A DNA stretch of 55,470 nucleotides from Bacillus sp. SD088 (GCF_017355205.1 NZ_JADIJK010000033.1:1-55470); one strand, 5' to 3'; positions 1-8,252 are shown, counted from the first letter of the stretch. Translations and numbers: made by a program. Notes: generated by a model not told the origin, from the sequence alone.

Positions 1-230
1 GCCACACTACTCGCCGTCACCCTTTTTCCGCTTTTCCATCAAAAAGGGCACAGCCACACTACTCGCCGTCACCCTTTTTTCGCTTTTCCATCAAAAAGGG
101 TACGGCCACACTACTCGCCGTCACCCTTTTTCGCTTTTTCATCAAAAAGGGTACGGCCACACTACTCGCCGTCACCCTTTTTCGCTTTTTCACGAAAACG
201 GGCACGGTCAACCTGCTCACCGTTACCAAG
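1..230. repeat. Tandem 51/52-bp repeat, four copies plus a partial fifth
   Basis: Units start at 1, 53, 105 and 156, with a degenerate partial unit from 207. Each opens with GCCACACTACTCGCCGTCAC and holds an inverted pair CCCTTTTT / AAAAAGGG that can form a short hairpin. Units 1 and 2 are 52 bp, units 3 and 4 are 51 bp, and the fourth has mismatches in its right arm. The unit has an in-frame stop (TAG on the minus strand), so it is not a protein repeat. The array runs off the left edge, so the copy number is a minimum. Confidence 0.9.
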
Positions 231-269
231 TTGATTCACTCTCCAACTCCTTATAAATATTAATCCCCG
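226..269 (+). repeat. Direct repeat, left copy
   Basis: CCAAGTTGATTCACT, then CCAACTCC, then TATAAATATTAAT, ending in CCCCG. A second copy lies at 3349-3405 with a 12-base insertion before CCCCG. Together they bracket the kinase, nucleoside hydrolase and alpha/beta hydrolase block. Confidence 0.7.
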
Positions 270-404
270 AGGCTGGGACAAAAGTATTTTCACCAAAGAA
301 AAAACGAACTAGTATGGTGCATGTACTCGCTCCGGAAATATACTTCGCTAAGAAAATATATCGTTCGTTCTTGGAGCTTAACATTTTAATTATGTCCAAG
401 CCTC
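269..404 (+). repeat. Interspersed repeat family A, copy 1 (GAGGCTGGGACA ends)
   Basis: Begins GAGGCTGGGACAAAA and ends TATGTCCAAGCCTC, so the ends are an imperfect inverted repeat. The interior holds a CGCTCCGGAAATATACTTCG core shared by other copies. Its right end overlaps the 3' end of the downstream minus-strand kinase gene and supplies that gene's last codons (Glu-Ala-Trp-Thr) and its TAA. Confidence 0.8.
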
Positions 405-1316
405 TGCAACTTCTAGCAACTCCCTGCCTGATTTATTATCGAAGGTCATCAATAACAATCCAGTGGAGACACATTGCAAAAATCCCCATTCCCAAATGGC
501 TTGTTTATCCACTCCTGTTAAAAGACTCAACTGTTCACAACGTTCGATACCTTTTGTCACGGGATTGTGCTGATATTCTTCACGCCACTCTCGCATTAGC
601 ACACCTAGATCATAAGCTTTTTCATAAAAGGTACCGTCTGGATCAATCAATTTGTATTGATTGTTTGCGGATAAATCTTGTAAAATATTTGCGTTATGGG
701 CATCACCATGAATGAGCACATGCTTTTCTGGCTGCTCATTCGCTTGCCTTGATTGGAGAAAACGATAGGCTTGTTTGATCGTTTTTTCAGAACATGGCCG
801 ATCTAACGATTTCCAAGTAGGTTCGATAAACCCAGCAAACCAGGAGAAAACCTCTTTGCTATTGTGCAATGTGGAATGGCTGTCAGGAATAAACCATGTT
901 TTTTGTAAGGTCGAACAAATAATATTGATCTGCTCGGGAATAGCAATACTGGTCTCTTTTAAAGGCTTTCCAAGACGTTCTAACAGAGCAGCCTTCTTCT
1001 CATGGTCGCTGGCAAACAGTTTTACATACCCATTGCCGTTTACCAATTCTAAAGCCTTGATCGCCATGGTAAAATCAATTTGCCCAACGCTATCAGGCAT
1101 CTCCAGTTTTAGCGCATACTTTTTCCCTTGCTTATCGCTTGCGTTTGCTACAAAAGCAGTCGAACCGCCAAATAAGGATTGGCCCACCGTAATTTCCCAC
1201 TGCTTTTCAATTTCCAAAATAGTATCATCCAGTTTCGCCAGCCACTCTTTCCCTGCTTCACCAGCGGCAGTGGCTCTACTTATAACAAATGGTGGAACCT
1301 CTCTTTTATACATCAT
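390..1316 (-). CDS. APH(6)/hydroxyurea-type small-molecule kinase
   Basis: 308 aa. The Brenner motif HGDAHNANIL (about residues 204-213), followed by LIDPDG (about 224-229), are the catalytic base loop and metal-binding Asp of the aminoglycoside phosphotransferase fold. The overall pattern resembles the streptomycin-6-kinase/hydroxyurea-kinase family (APH_6_hur), known for phosphorylating small hydroxyl or amino substrates in the cytoplasm. The start overlaps the stop of the upstream nucleoside hydrolase as ATGA, so the two are translationally coupled. That neighbour suggests a nucleoside- or sugar-related substrate rather than an antibiotic (inference). The last residues and stop come from a family A repeat, so the native C-terminus may have been changed. 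Confidence 0.8.
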   Translation of the reverse strand: MMYKREVPPFVISRATAAGEAGKEWLAKLDDTILEIEKQWEITVGQSLFGGSTAFVANASDKQGKKYALKLEMPDSVGQIDFTMAIKALELVNGNGYVKLFASDHEKKAALLERLGKPLKETSIAIPEQINIICSTLQKTWFIPDSHSTLHNSKEVFSWFAGFIEPTWKSLDRPCSEKTIKQAYRFLQSRQANEQPEKHVLIHGDAHNANILQDLSANNQYKLIDPDGTFYEKAYDLGVLMREWREEYQHNPVTKGIERCEQLSLLTGVDKQAIWEWGFLQCVSTGLLLMTFDNKSGRELLEVAEAWT

Positions 1317-2200
1317 ATTGGTTTATTTAATGTAGATGATAAAACGCTATAGAAAGCTTCTTTATCCACTGTTCTTGCAATGTCTACATTTCCTTTTCTA
1401 TTTGTTGTAAAGGTGGTGGCTCCCATTAAAGATTTCTCATTTGTTTCAACCGTTACAAATCCTTTTTCAAATTGGCATATTTCCGGGTGGAAAGTGGAAA
1501 AGCCCACTAAAGGATCATGTAACGTTAATTGATTCGAGCTTTCTAACCAAGCATTTCCAAAGTCGAGGACTGCTCTGTTTAGCTTTGATTTTGTGTGAAA
1601 CAATTCGTTTGCTCTCTCTGCATCAATCGTCAGCAGCTCGGTAACCTCAAGCGGTATTGCTTTGTGAACGTTCACATCAGAAGCAAATACCATTTTTGAA
1701 GCCAGTGGATCTGCCCAAGCGTTGCAATTATACCAAGGCTCTGGCAGTGGTTCCTTTGCAAAATAACCATTCATCACATAAAGGCCTTTTAATAGATTAG
1801 GTGTGTCTGGATATTCGCGAAATAAGGTAGCAATATTCGTCATATTGCCAATACCGATTAAGACAATTTCGTGAGGGTGCTCTTTAATCATTTGATACAT
1901 GAATGCTGGTGCGTCCGATTTTTGGTAGATGTCATGCTCCCAAGCTTGTAATCCCGCAGCTCCGTCTGGGGTCGGATATACGGGCACAGGTTGTAACGTT
2001 GTATCTAAGCCCGCAACAATTGGCACTTTCCGACCAACCGTTTTGCAGATCGCATCAGCAACCTCAGCCCTTTTTTCTGGTTCCCCGCACACCGCTGTAA
2101 TTTCCATTAAGTTACACTGAGGTTCCTTTAGTAAGTACGCCAAACAGATTGCATCATCAATGTCGCCACCAATATCCTTATCAAGTAATATCTTTTCCAT
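1313..2200 (-). CDS. Inosine/uridine-preferring nucleoside hydrolase family protein
   Basis: 295 aa. The N-terminus has DKDIGGDIDDA (residues 7-17), matching the DxDxGxDDA calcium-binding signature of the IU nucleoside hydrolases, which cleave the N-glycosidic bond of ribonucleosides to base plus ribose. The second position is Lys rather than the usual Thr. GIGNMTNIA (around residue 117) is the other conserved loop. A good ribosome site (AGGAGGT) lies just before the ATG. It is the first gene of a two-gene operon and overlaps the APH-like kinase by 4 bp. Substrate preference cannot be read from sequence; cytoplasmic purine or pyrimidine salvage is the usual role. Confidence 0.88.
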   Translation of the reverse strand: MEKILLDKDIGGDIDDAICLAYLLKEPQCNLMEITAVCGEPEKRAEVADAICKTVGRKVPIVAGLDTTLQPVPVYPTPDGAAGLQAWEHDIYQKSDAPAFMYQMIKEHPHEIVLIGIGNMTNIATLFREYPDTPNLLKGLYVMNGYFAKEPLPEPWYNCNAWADPLASKMVFASDVNVHKAIPLEVTELLTIDAERANELFHTKSKLNRAVLDFGNAWLESSNQLTLHDPLVGFSTFHPEICQFEKGFVTVETNEKSLMGATTFTTNRKGNVDIARTVDKEAFYSVLSSTLNKPI

Positions 2201-2296
2201 TCCTTTTACCTCCTGTAATTTACAAGAGTTCTTTGCAAATTCCCATGCTGCACCTCCTTTATATGGTCAAGAACACTTTTTTCAGTGAGGAATATA

Positions 2297-3128
2297 TTAT
2301 CCTTTTACATCGAAAAATGTATATGTTTCTTTCAAAACGGCTGCTAAATTGTCTAACAATAAAGTGTGTTCAGCATTTATTGCTGTATAGCGAAAGTCAA
2401 TTCCAGCCTGCTTTAAATCCTCCACTATTTCTAACGTCATCTCTTCCGATACAACCAAATCATTTTTTCCCCAGATTACTAGAATAGGAACATTAAGATT
2501 ACGTATTTCCCCAGTCCCATCAACCACACCATTTGACACGGTACTTATATTAAACACATTCGCAGCATACGCCACGTCTAAGATATTCCTTTGCTGCGCT
2601 GCACTTGTTAAATACTTTTGATACTGTTCTTTATTTGGCTGGTTAGTGGAATAAAGCGTTTGGTCCATCTAGTAGCATGTTTAATCCAGCATCTTCTACT
2701 AATTGCTCTCTTGAATGAATCCTTTCACTATCGATACTCAAAGCTGGATAACCTCGCGTAGACATAGATGAGAGTAAAACAATTTTATTGACATGTTCTG
2801 GATAATCAGCAGCAAATTGCATGGCTACACCACCACCATTGGACCAGCCTATTAAATAAACCTTCTTCAAATCTAGTTGATCAACAAATTGTTTTATATC
2901 ATCTGAAAAATCTTTGATTGAATTTATCGGCTGATGGTAGGTCGACTGTCCATATCCACGTAAATCAACTGCATAAACTGTAAAGACTGGATCTATTTCT
3001 TCAAGCAGCAAATCCCATTGAGTGGAAGATGCCATATTTCCATGAATTAATAATAAAACATGCTCTCCACCGTCTTTTTTCACATAAAAAAGGTTCTCGC
3101 CATTCCTTAAAGTAATATTCATAGACAT
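2297..3128 (-). pseudogene. Alpha/beta hydrolase split by a frameshift
   Basis: The upstream part (3128 to 2643) carries the oxyanion HGNM loop and the nucleophile elbow GWSNGG. The downstream part (2668 to 2297) carries the acid strand (VIWGKNDLVV) and the catalytic His segment (NAEHTLLLD). The two frames overlap at 2643-2668, and homologous hydrolases run continuously through a DQT-Tyr segment there, so a one- or two-base indel near 2655-2668 broke one gene of about 275 codons. A ribosome site (AAGGAGGA) precedes the start. The alternative is a base-calling error, because both halves are otherwise well preserved. Confidence 0.8.
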
Positions 3129-3583
3129 CCTCCTTTTTGTTCAAACTTGCTATGGCATATTGTGTTTCCGCTTTCTGAATCCTCATGTTAGGCTTAACCA
3201 TTTGAAATAGCTCCATCATGTTTTGAAAGTTCTCTCATATGTTGTCCCCTTCATACAATGCATAATAAATTCAAACCATTCAATCTTTTTGTTAACTTTT
3301 ATAATAAATGATATTAATTATCTTTGCCATATACATTCTCTGGATGATCCAAGTTGATTCACTTCCCCAACTCCCTATAAATATTAATAATGTTATTAAT
3401 CCCCGCCAATAGTCATATGGGAAATTCTACTAAATGAATACTTTAAAGAGAGAAAAGAGAGTATTAAATAGGCTTGAAGTTATTATGTATGTAAAAAAAT
3501 GATTCACTCCTTTCCCTTTAATCTCTCTACCTTACAGCGGAAATTGGACCATGTAAGATGATTGGACAAGGAGGTATACGTTA
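3129..3583. other. Gene-free stretch holding the right direct-repeat copy
   Basis: AT-rich DNA between the broken hydrolase and the SDR relic. Apart from the direct-repeat copy at 3349-3405 and the ribosome site AAGGAGGT at 3568-3575 that belongs to the relic, I see no conserved coding signal. Confidence 0.4.
3349..3405 (+). repeat. Direct repeat, right copy
   Basis: Matches 226-269 base for base through CCAAGTTGATTCACT, CCAACTCC, TATAAATATTAAT and the closing CCCCG, apart from two substitutions and a 12-base insertion (AATGTTATTAAT). Confidence 0.7.
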
Positions 3584-3818
3584 ATGACAAGTCAGATGAA
3601 GCGTTTCGAAGGGAGAGTAGCATTGGTGACAGGAGGGCGCTCGGGGATCGGGAAGGCCATCGCTCGACGTCTGCACGAAGAGGGGGCGACCGTCATTACT
3701 GCACAGCGTGGCAATCTTTGTCAGTCCCAACATAGAAGTTAGCACAAACATGCGCAAGTATACTGATCAAAACTATGCTTCTCCAACCGTCGATGTACAG
3801 GACATCAGCGCCTTTTAG
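3584..3818 (+). pseudogene. Chimeric relic: SDR N-terminus joined to an unidentified C-terminus
   Basis: From a strong ribosome site the ATG frame reads MTSQMKRFEGRVALVTGG and then RSGIGKAIARRL, the dinucleotide-binding TGxxxGIG start of a short-chain dehydrogenase. It reaches TAG at 3740-3742 after 52 residues. From about 3700 the next frame gives a different tail (VSPNIEVSTNMRKY to VQDISAF) ending at 3818, which does not look like an SDR C-terminus. The stretch is visibly richer in G+C than its surroundings. The simplest reading is a deletion joining the start of one imported gene to the end of another. Confidence 0.6.
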
Positions 3819-3928
3819 CCGACTTAGTCCTTTTTATCCTCCTTTTCGAACACACACTACAAATATTTCTCTTCGTTATTTGATATTCCCTCCAGGAACC
3901 ATCTGCTTGTTTTTTATAACTTGAATAT

Positions 3929-4072
3929 ATGCCTGTACAGGTATTTTTGGAGAAGAAAGGTCATCCGGCAACACCACAAGATTTTCTAAATCAGACAGAG
4001 CTTTTTATTGTTGACGACTTCCATAGAAACATGCTTGAACAATGGCAAGTGGGTTACGTTTTTATTTTCTAA
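3929..4072 (+). CDS. Short ORF of 47 codons, probably a relic
   Basis: Reads MPVQVFLEKKGHPATPQDFL and ends VGYVFIF. I do not recognise the family. No convincing ribosome site precedes the ATG, and it sits in a stretch of gene debris, so it is more likely the remains of a longer gene than a functional small protein. Confidence 0.2.
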   Translation: MPVQVFLEKKGHPATPQDFLNQTELFIVDDFHRNMLEQWQVGYVFIF

Positions 4073-4171
4073 ACAAGGTTGTTGGGCATTATTTGGAAAA
4101 TATTAATTAGTGAATAGACATTCTTCAGAGTTTCAAACATTGACTTTTATCCCTGCCCTTGAAAATGGGAA

Positions 4172-4300
4172 TCTAGCTAAGAAAAGCGCAAGCGCCTTGC
4201 TCAGCCCCGACAAGCAAATGTTCTGAGACAAGAAAAGTCCGGTTTTGACTTTTATTGGCTCAGGTTATTTGACCTCGAGGGGCTAGGCGCTGGAGCTAGA
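4172..4300. repeat. Palindromic interspersed repeat with TCTAGCT/AGCTAGA ends
   Basis: Outer arms TCTAGCT (4172-4178) and AGCTAGA (4294-4300), and inner arms AGCGCC...AGCCCC and GGGGCTAGGCGCT, can fold into one long imperfect stem. It sits between the relic region and the 3' side of the cation exporter gene, as such Bacillaceae repeats often do. Confidence 0.65.
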
Positions 4301-4386
4301 TCAAAACACTAGCCAAAATTTTATACTTTCTTATCTAAATAAAAACAGAACATGATTTAAAACTCAGGCTCTGCTTTTCCTTCCAT

Positions 4387-5349
4387 TTAATGGCTATGAC
4401 TATGATGGTGATGATGATCTTCTGCCATATACTCTTTTTGACACATAATCGAGTCTTCATGAGGGTGTTCCTCTGTCTCTACTTGAATGGTAACATGACC
4501 GATGTTTTTATGTTCTAGGTCATGTTCAATCGTGCGAAGCAATTGTTGACTTTCTTCTATTGTCATCTGACCATCGACAATAATATGGCAGGAAAGTACA
4601 TTCTGTCCGCTCGTAACACTCCATACATGTAGGTCATGGATATTCTGAACGCCTTCTACATTTTTCATCGTTTTAATCACTTCATCCAGATTCACATTAG
4701 CAGGTGTTCCCTCCATCAAAACATGAATGGAAGCTTTGGTTACGCGCCATCCACTGACCAAAATAAGCACTGCTACAAGAACACTTGCCACCGTATCTGC
4801 CCATGCCCAGTTAAAGAGAATCATAAGAAGCGCCGCAATAATTGCTCCGACAGATCCCAATAAGTCTCCTAAAACATGCAGAAATGCTGCACGCATATTC
4901 AAATTATTTTCTGTGTCTCCCCCACGTAACATGATAAATGCGACAATAATATTTACGAGCAGGCCAATAGCAGCTATAATGAGCATTCCAGTTGAAGCCA
5001 CTTCTGGTGGGTCAAACAATCGTTGATAAGCCTCATAAAAGATGTATATAGATACAACCAGTAATGTTGCTCCATTAATGACTGCTGCCAGTATTTCAAA
5101 CCGCTTATATCCATAAGTCTTCCCGTAGTTTGCAGCTCTCTCTCCCAGTTTAAAAGCAATCAATGCAATACATAACGAAATCGAATCACTCAGCATATGT
5201 CCTGCATCTGCCAAGAGAGCTAAGCTATTTGTAAGCAATCCCCCCACTACTTCTACAATCATAAATACCGTAATAACAAGAAAACTAATAAACAATACTT
5301 TTTTGTTTGCTCCATGTGTATGGTCATGGCCGTGATGATCGTGTCCCAT
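4387..5349 (-). CDS. czcD: Zn/Cd/Co cation diffusion facilitator CzcD
   Basis: 320 aa from the ATG at 5349, which has a GGAGGT ribosome site. A longer reading frame upstream lacks one and runs through the operator. A His-rich N-terminus (GHDHHGHDHTHG), six hydrophobic segments, HMLSDS in TM2 and a second HD pair (HVLGD) in TM5 form the transport site of CDF antiporters. A C-terminal cytoplasmic domain ends in a His-rich tail. It would export divalent metal in exchange for protons. It lies downstream of a CzrA-type repressor on the same strand with an operator-like site just before it. Length and layout match Bacillus CzcD. Confidence 0.93.
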   Translation of the reverse strand: MGHDHHGHDHTHGANKKVLFISFLVITVFMIVEVVGGLLTNSLALLADAGHMLSDSISLCIALIAFKLGERAANYGKTYGYKRFEILAAVINGATLLVVSIYIFYEAYQRLFDPPEVASTGMLIIAAIGLLVNIIVAFIMLRGGDTENNLNMRAAFLHVLGDLLGSVGAIIAALLMILFNWAWADTVASVLVAVLILVSGWRVTKASIHVLMEGTPANVNLDEVIKTMKNVEGVQNIHDLHVWSVTSGQNVLSCHIIVDGQMTIEESQQLLRTIEHDLEHKNIGHVTIQVETEEHPHEDSIMCQKEYMAEDHHHHHSHSH

Positions 5350-5377
5350 GTGAAACCTCCCCTTTATGTTTATATTT

Positions 5378-5391
5378 ATATGTACGCATAT
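5378..5391. promoter_or_regulatory. CzrA-type operator upstream of czcD
   Basis: ATATG-TACG-CATAT, a perfect 5-bp inverted repeat lying between the czcD ribosome site and its likely promoter. A near-identical block of about 36 bp recurs at 5476-5513. Confidence 0.6.
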
Positions 5392-5490
5392 AATAAACTG
5401 CAAACATCCATTCACAACATACAGCAAGTATGTCAATTTTTTATACTGCTTACGATGGGTCCTAAATTCCACTTTATTTATGCTTATATT

Positions 5491-5506
5491 CACATGTACG
5501 CATATA
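5491..5506. promoter_or_regulatory. Second CzrA-type operator-like site
   Basis: CACATG-TACG-CATATA, close to the site at 5378-5391 and embedded in the same flanking sequence. The gap between czrA and czcD therefore holds a duplicated operator block. Confidence 0.55.
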
Positions 5507-5549
5507 AAATTTGTTCGAAAATCACCTACATACTATAAGTGATTTTCAA

Positions 5550-5873
5550 CTAACTATGACATGCATGATCGATCATTTGTTTCAATATAAGCATCACATG
5601 CTCATCATCATGGGAATAATAAAGTGTTGTGCCGGCACGACGATATTTCACCAAACGTAAATTCTTTAGAAAACGCAATTGGTGCGACACCGTAGATTGG
5701 CGGATATCCAATGTTTCTGCAATCTCATTAACGGAGCATTCTTTTTTAAAAAGCAAATGGAGAATTCGCACCCTTGTTGGATCACCTAACGCTTTAAATG
5801 TTTGTGTAACAATAAATAGTGTTTCCTCGTCAATTTCATCTGAAGGACCATTTTCAAATTCAAATTCTTCCAA
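5550..5873 (-). CDS. czrA: ArsR-family metal sensor repressor, CzrA type
   Basis: 107 aa from the TTG at 5873, chosen because AAAGGAGG lies 6 bases upstream. A longer frame would run through that site. A winged helix with [20 protein letters not shown] as recognition region is followed by helix alpha-5, [17 protein letters not shown]. There Asp, His, His and His have exactly the D-x-H...H-xx-H spacing of the CzrA/SmtB alpha-5 zinc site. Apo-repressor would bind the inverted repeats before czcD and before its own gene, and Zn or Co would release it. It is the first gene of the operon. Confidence 0.9.
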   Translation of the reverse strand: MEEFEFENGPSDEIDEETLFIVTQTFKALGDPTRVRILHLLFKKECSVNEIAETLDIRQSTVSHQLRFLKNLRLVKYRRAGTTLYYSHDDEHVMLILKQMIDHACHS

Positions 5874-5921
5874 TGTTTTCCCTCCTTTATTCACACCTGT
5901 CAAACCCTTATATGAATAAAT

Positions 5922-5939
5922 TAACATATACGCATTTAT
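5922..5939. promoter_or_regulatory. Operator-like site upstream of czrA
   Basis: TAACATATACGCATTTAT, sharing the ATA-CGCAT core of the two downstream sites. It is placed for autoregulation about 50 bases before the TTG start. Confidence 0.45.
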
Positions 5940-6005
5940 ATTACAATATTTATTTTTGCTAATCTATAATAACATGTCCCAACAAACCCTCAGCTAATTA
6001 ATAAA

Positions 6006-6050
6006 TAAAAAAGCATTCCGTAGGAGGAAATCAAAACTCCCATGGAATGC
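6006..6050 (-). terminator. Terminator after the aldo/keto reductase
   Basis: Arms GCATTCC and GGAATGC with an inner GGAG/CTCC pair, followed on the minus strand by TTTTTTATTT. Confidence 0.7.
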
Positions 6051-6081
6051 AGTTTCGGGTTAGAGTATTTTTACCATCCTG

Positions 6082-6948
6082 TTATTCTGGCTTTGTGGCA
6101 AAAACAGGCATGTCACTTGCCTCTCCATAATCTTCAATCCGTTCAACATTTTTCAAGAATTCCATATCCTCATCTGAAATGGTAAAGTCCACTTCAGCAT
6201 TATTTTTCATATGTTCCGGATTTGCCGTTTTAGGTAATGGAAGTAAATCAAGCTGCAAAGTATAGCGAATACTTAATTGCGGAATGGAAACACCATATTT
6301 CTCCACGATAGCTTTCACTTTTTGATTTTTAAACAATTCTCCATGAGCAATTGGTGAATATGCCTCAACGAGAACACCATGCTCTTGAGTATATGCAATC
6401 AAATCAAATGGCGTATTGCTAATATGTGCTAAAATCTGATTTACCATTGGTTTGACTGTGCAATGATCAAAAATATTTTCCAAATCCTCTTTTTGATAAT
6501 TAGATACACCAATTGCACGAAGTTTTCCTGCTTGATAGGCCTCTTCAAGAGCGCGCCATGCTTCCCTGTTTCCTTCAAAAAAGCGATCCTCTTCCGCAAA
6601 CTCTGCCCATGGTTGTGGACTGTGAATAATCATCAAATCAAGATATTCAAGCCCCATTGTCTCCAAGGATTGATCAATCGAGGAAACAGCTTCTTCATAT
6701 GACTTCACTTCTGCAGCAAGTTTTGTCGTAATAAATAAATCTTCCCTGTTCACTCCACACTTTTTAATTCCTTGACCAACCCCACTTTCATTTCCATATG
6801 CCTGTGCCGTATCAATGTGGCGATACCCAATTTTCACAGCCTCTACTACTGCTTATGCGACATCTCCATTATCTATGAACCATGTTCCCAGACCTAATTT
6901 AGGAATTTCCACTCCATTGGCCAACCGGAAATTTTCAGTTAAAATCAT
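6082..6948 (-). pseudogene. Aldo/keto reductase with a nonsense codon at position 32
   Basis: From the ATG at 6948 (ribosome site AAAGGAG) the frame reads MILTENFRLANGVEIPKLGL, then GTWFIDNGDVA, then TAA (6853-6855), then AVVEAVKIGYRHIDTAQAYG, with no change of frame. The reading after the stop is a complete AKR barrel: catalytic Asp and Tyr in DTAQAYGNE, Lys in TTKL, and the His in IIHSPQP. Total length would be 288 aa, normal for the YvgN/2,5-diketogluconate reductase group. One base change (AAA or CAA to TAA) explains the break. The rest could only be made by re-initiation at GTG 6837, which would lack the first strand and cofactor loop. A MerR-type promoter survives upstream. Confidence 0.85.
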
Positions 6949-7011
6949 TTGAGCATCTCCTTTTGATAAAATGAATAAACTATTATTTTGTGCAGCTCCA
7001 TTTTGAAATTC

Positions 7012-7042
7012 ATTATAATACCTAGAGTTAACTCTAAGTCAA
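7012..7042 (-). promoter_or_regulatory. MerR-type promoter and operator for the aldo/keto reductase
   Basis: On the minus strand TTGACT (7042-7037) and TATAAT (7017-7012) are separated by 19 bases instead of 17, the mark of MerR-activated promoters. The spacer holds the perfect palindrome TAGAGTTAACTCTA. This kind of operator is typical of aldehyde-responsive AdhR-like MerR proteins. No such regulator is intact in the window; one is present as a relic at 51269-51540. Confidence 0.8.
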
Positions 7043-7355
7043 CAGCTTTTGCTTAAATTGAATTACATATTTTTTCAATTTCTTGCCAGAAATCCAGTTT
7101 TCCCTATTCCAAGCTTTTTCATCCCATTCATATAAACGCTATATTCATAAAGAATTTATCCCAGAGATTAATTTCTTATAGTTATATTTGAATTTATGTA
7201 TCTTCTAATACCTTTTAGCTAAAGAAATAAGACGTATTTTATTTTCCCTGCTATAAAATCGATGAAACCTCATATGGCTAATATAAGTGTTCTTCTGACA
7301 GTACAATCTTCTCCTAGTAGCTTTATCAAACATTCATATCATTTAACTAGCATAC
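7043..7355. other. Gene-free AT-rich stretch
   Basis: Between the MerR-type promoter and the terminator at 7356. I see no ribosome site with a following reading frame and no conserved protein signal on either strand. Confidence 0.4.
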
Positions 7356-7398
7356 AAAAATACCAAGTCACATTTTTTTATAGTGACTTGGTATTTTT
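7356..7398 (-). terminator. Terminator after the TauE-family exporter
   Basis: Perfect 16-bp stem, AAAAATACCAAGTCAC pairing with GTGACTTGGTATTTTT around an AT-rich loop. The same stem start recurs in the terminator at 22725-22768. Confidence 0.85.
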
Positions 7399-7448
7399 GA
7401 GAAATTCTATAGATAGTAATGAGGCTCTCATCTTGTATTGTGCAGCAA

Positions 7449-8252
7449 TCAACTTATAATCATCATGATAACTACAATAAACAAGAGAATTAAGTAGATT
7501 TTTGAAAAGAGTTTGTCAGATAACTTTTGAGCCCAGGACCTTCCAATTGGTACACCAATAAATCCTCCGGCTGTAAACCCAATAAGCGCTGGTATGTATA
7601 TAAACCCTAGAGTGGACGAAGGCATTGCATCGATCTGCATCCCTGTAATTAAATAAGCAAAAGCTCCTACAATAGCAATTGGCAGACCTAATGGAGTAGC
7701 TAGAGCTACAGCATGTATCATGCGCATACCTCTATTTCTCAGGTAAGGAATTGTCATAGTACTTCCGCCAATACCTAATAAAGTTGAAAGAAATCCAATG
7801 CCTATCCCAATAAAAGATGCGGAACTTTGCTTAGGCAGACGAAATGCTTGTTCTTCCATTTCTGTAGTGAATGTTTTCTTGAATATGTTCGTGATCAAAA
7901 TGTAAGCTAATAGTCCAATAAAGGCAAACCTAAGAAAATCACTCTCTATGTAGACTGCAAGCACGCCGCCTATTAAAGAACCAATTGCAATATACCCTAC
8001 GAATATCTTAAAAACTGACCATGTTACATTGCCTTTTTTCGCATGATTATAGGTTGAATTAAATGAATTTATAATCATAACTGCTAATGATGTACCAATA
8101 GCGGTATGCATTAGATATTCACTTGGAATAGAATCTGGTAAAAATGCGAATAAGATCGGTACGACTACGATACCGCCCCCGAAACCAAACATGCTTGATA
8201 GAACGCCAATAATAATACCGATTAATAAAAACATAACAAAAGAAAATCCCAC
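7449..8252 (-). CDS. TauE/SafE-family sulfite/organosulfonate exporter-like membrane protein
   Basis: 267 aa, GTG start. Two related halves each begin with a glycine-rich membrane hairpin (MFGFGGGIVVVP near residue 21 and LLGIGGSTMTIP near 163), the internal repeat of the TauE/SafE (DUF81) family, with about eight hydrophobic segments. Members move small anions such as sulfite or sulfonates across the membrane; the substrate here is not deducible. The ribosome site is weak (AAAGAGAG). It stands alone between two terminators. Confidence 0.85.
   Translation of the reverse strand: MGFSFVMFLLIGIIIGVLSSMFGFGGGIVVVPILFAFLPDSIPSEYLMHTAIGTSLAVMIINSFNSTYNHAKKGNVTWSVFKIFVGYIAIGSLIGGVLAVYIESDFLRFAFIGLLAYILITNIFKKTFTTEMEEQAFRLPKQSSASFIGIGIGFLSTLLGIGGSTMTIPYLRNRGMRMIHAVALATPLGLPIAIVGAFAYLITGMQIDAMPSSTLGFIYIPALIGFTAGGFIGVPIGRSWAQKLSDKLFSKIYLILLFIVVIMMIIS

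Noticed and set aside
1-230. CRISPR array
   Set aside because: The units are contiguous tandem repeats with no variable spacers.
314-1335. Long plus-strand frames across the APH-like kinase
   Set aside because: They are antisense to a gene with clear kinase motifs and have no family features of their own.
2220-2246. 8-codon ORF (MGICKELL) with a strong AAAGGAGG site on the minus strand before the nucleoside hydrolase
   Set aside because: It could be a leader peptide, but it is very short and there is no supporting RNA structure; chance or a relic ribosome site is as likely.
3001-3219. 72-codon minus-strand ORF upstream of the alpha/beta hydrolase
   Set aside because: Overlaps the hydrolase start in another frame and has no ribosome site.
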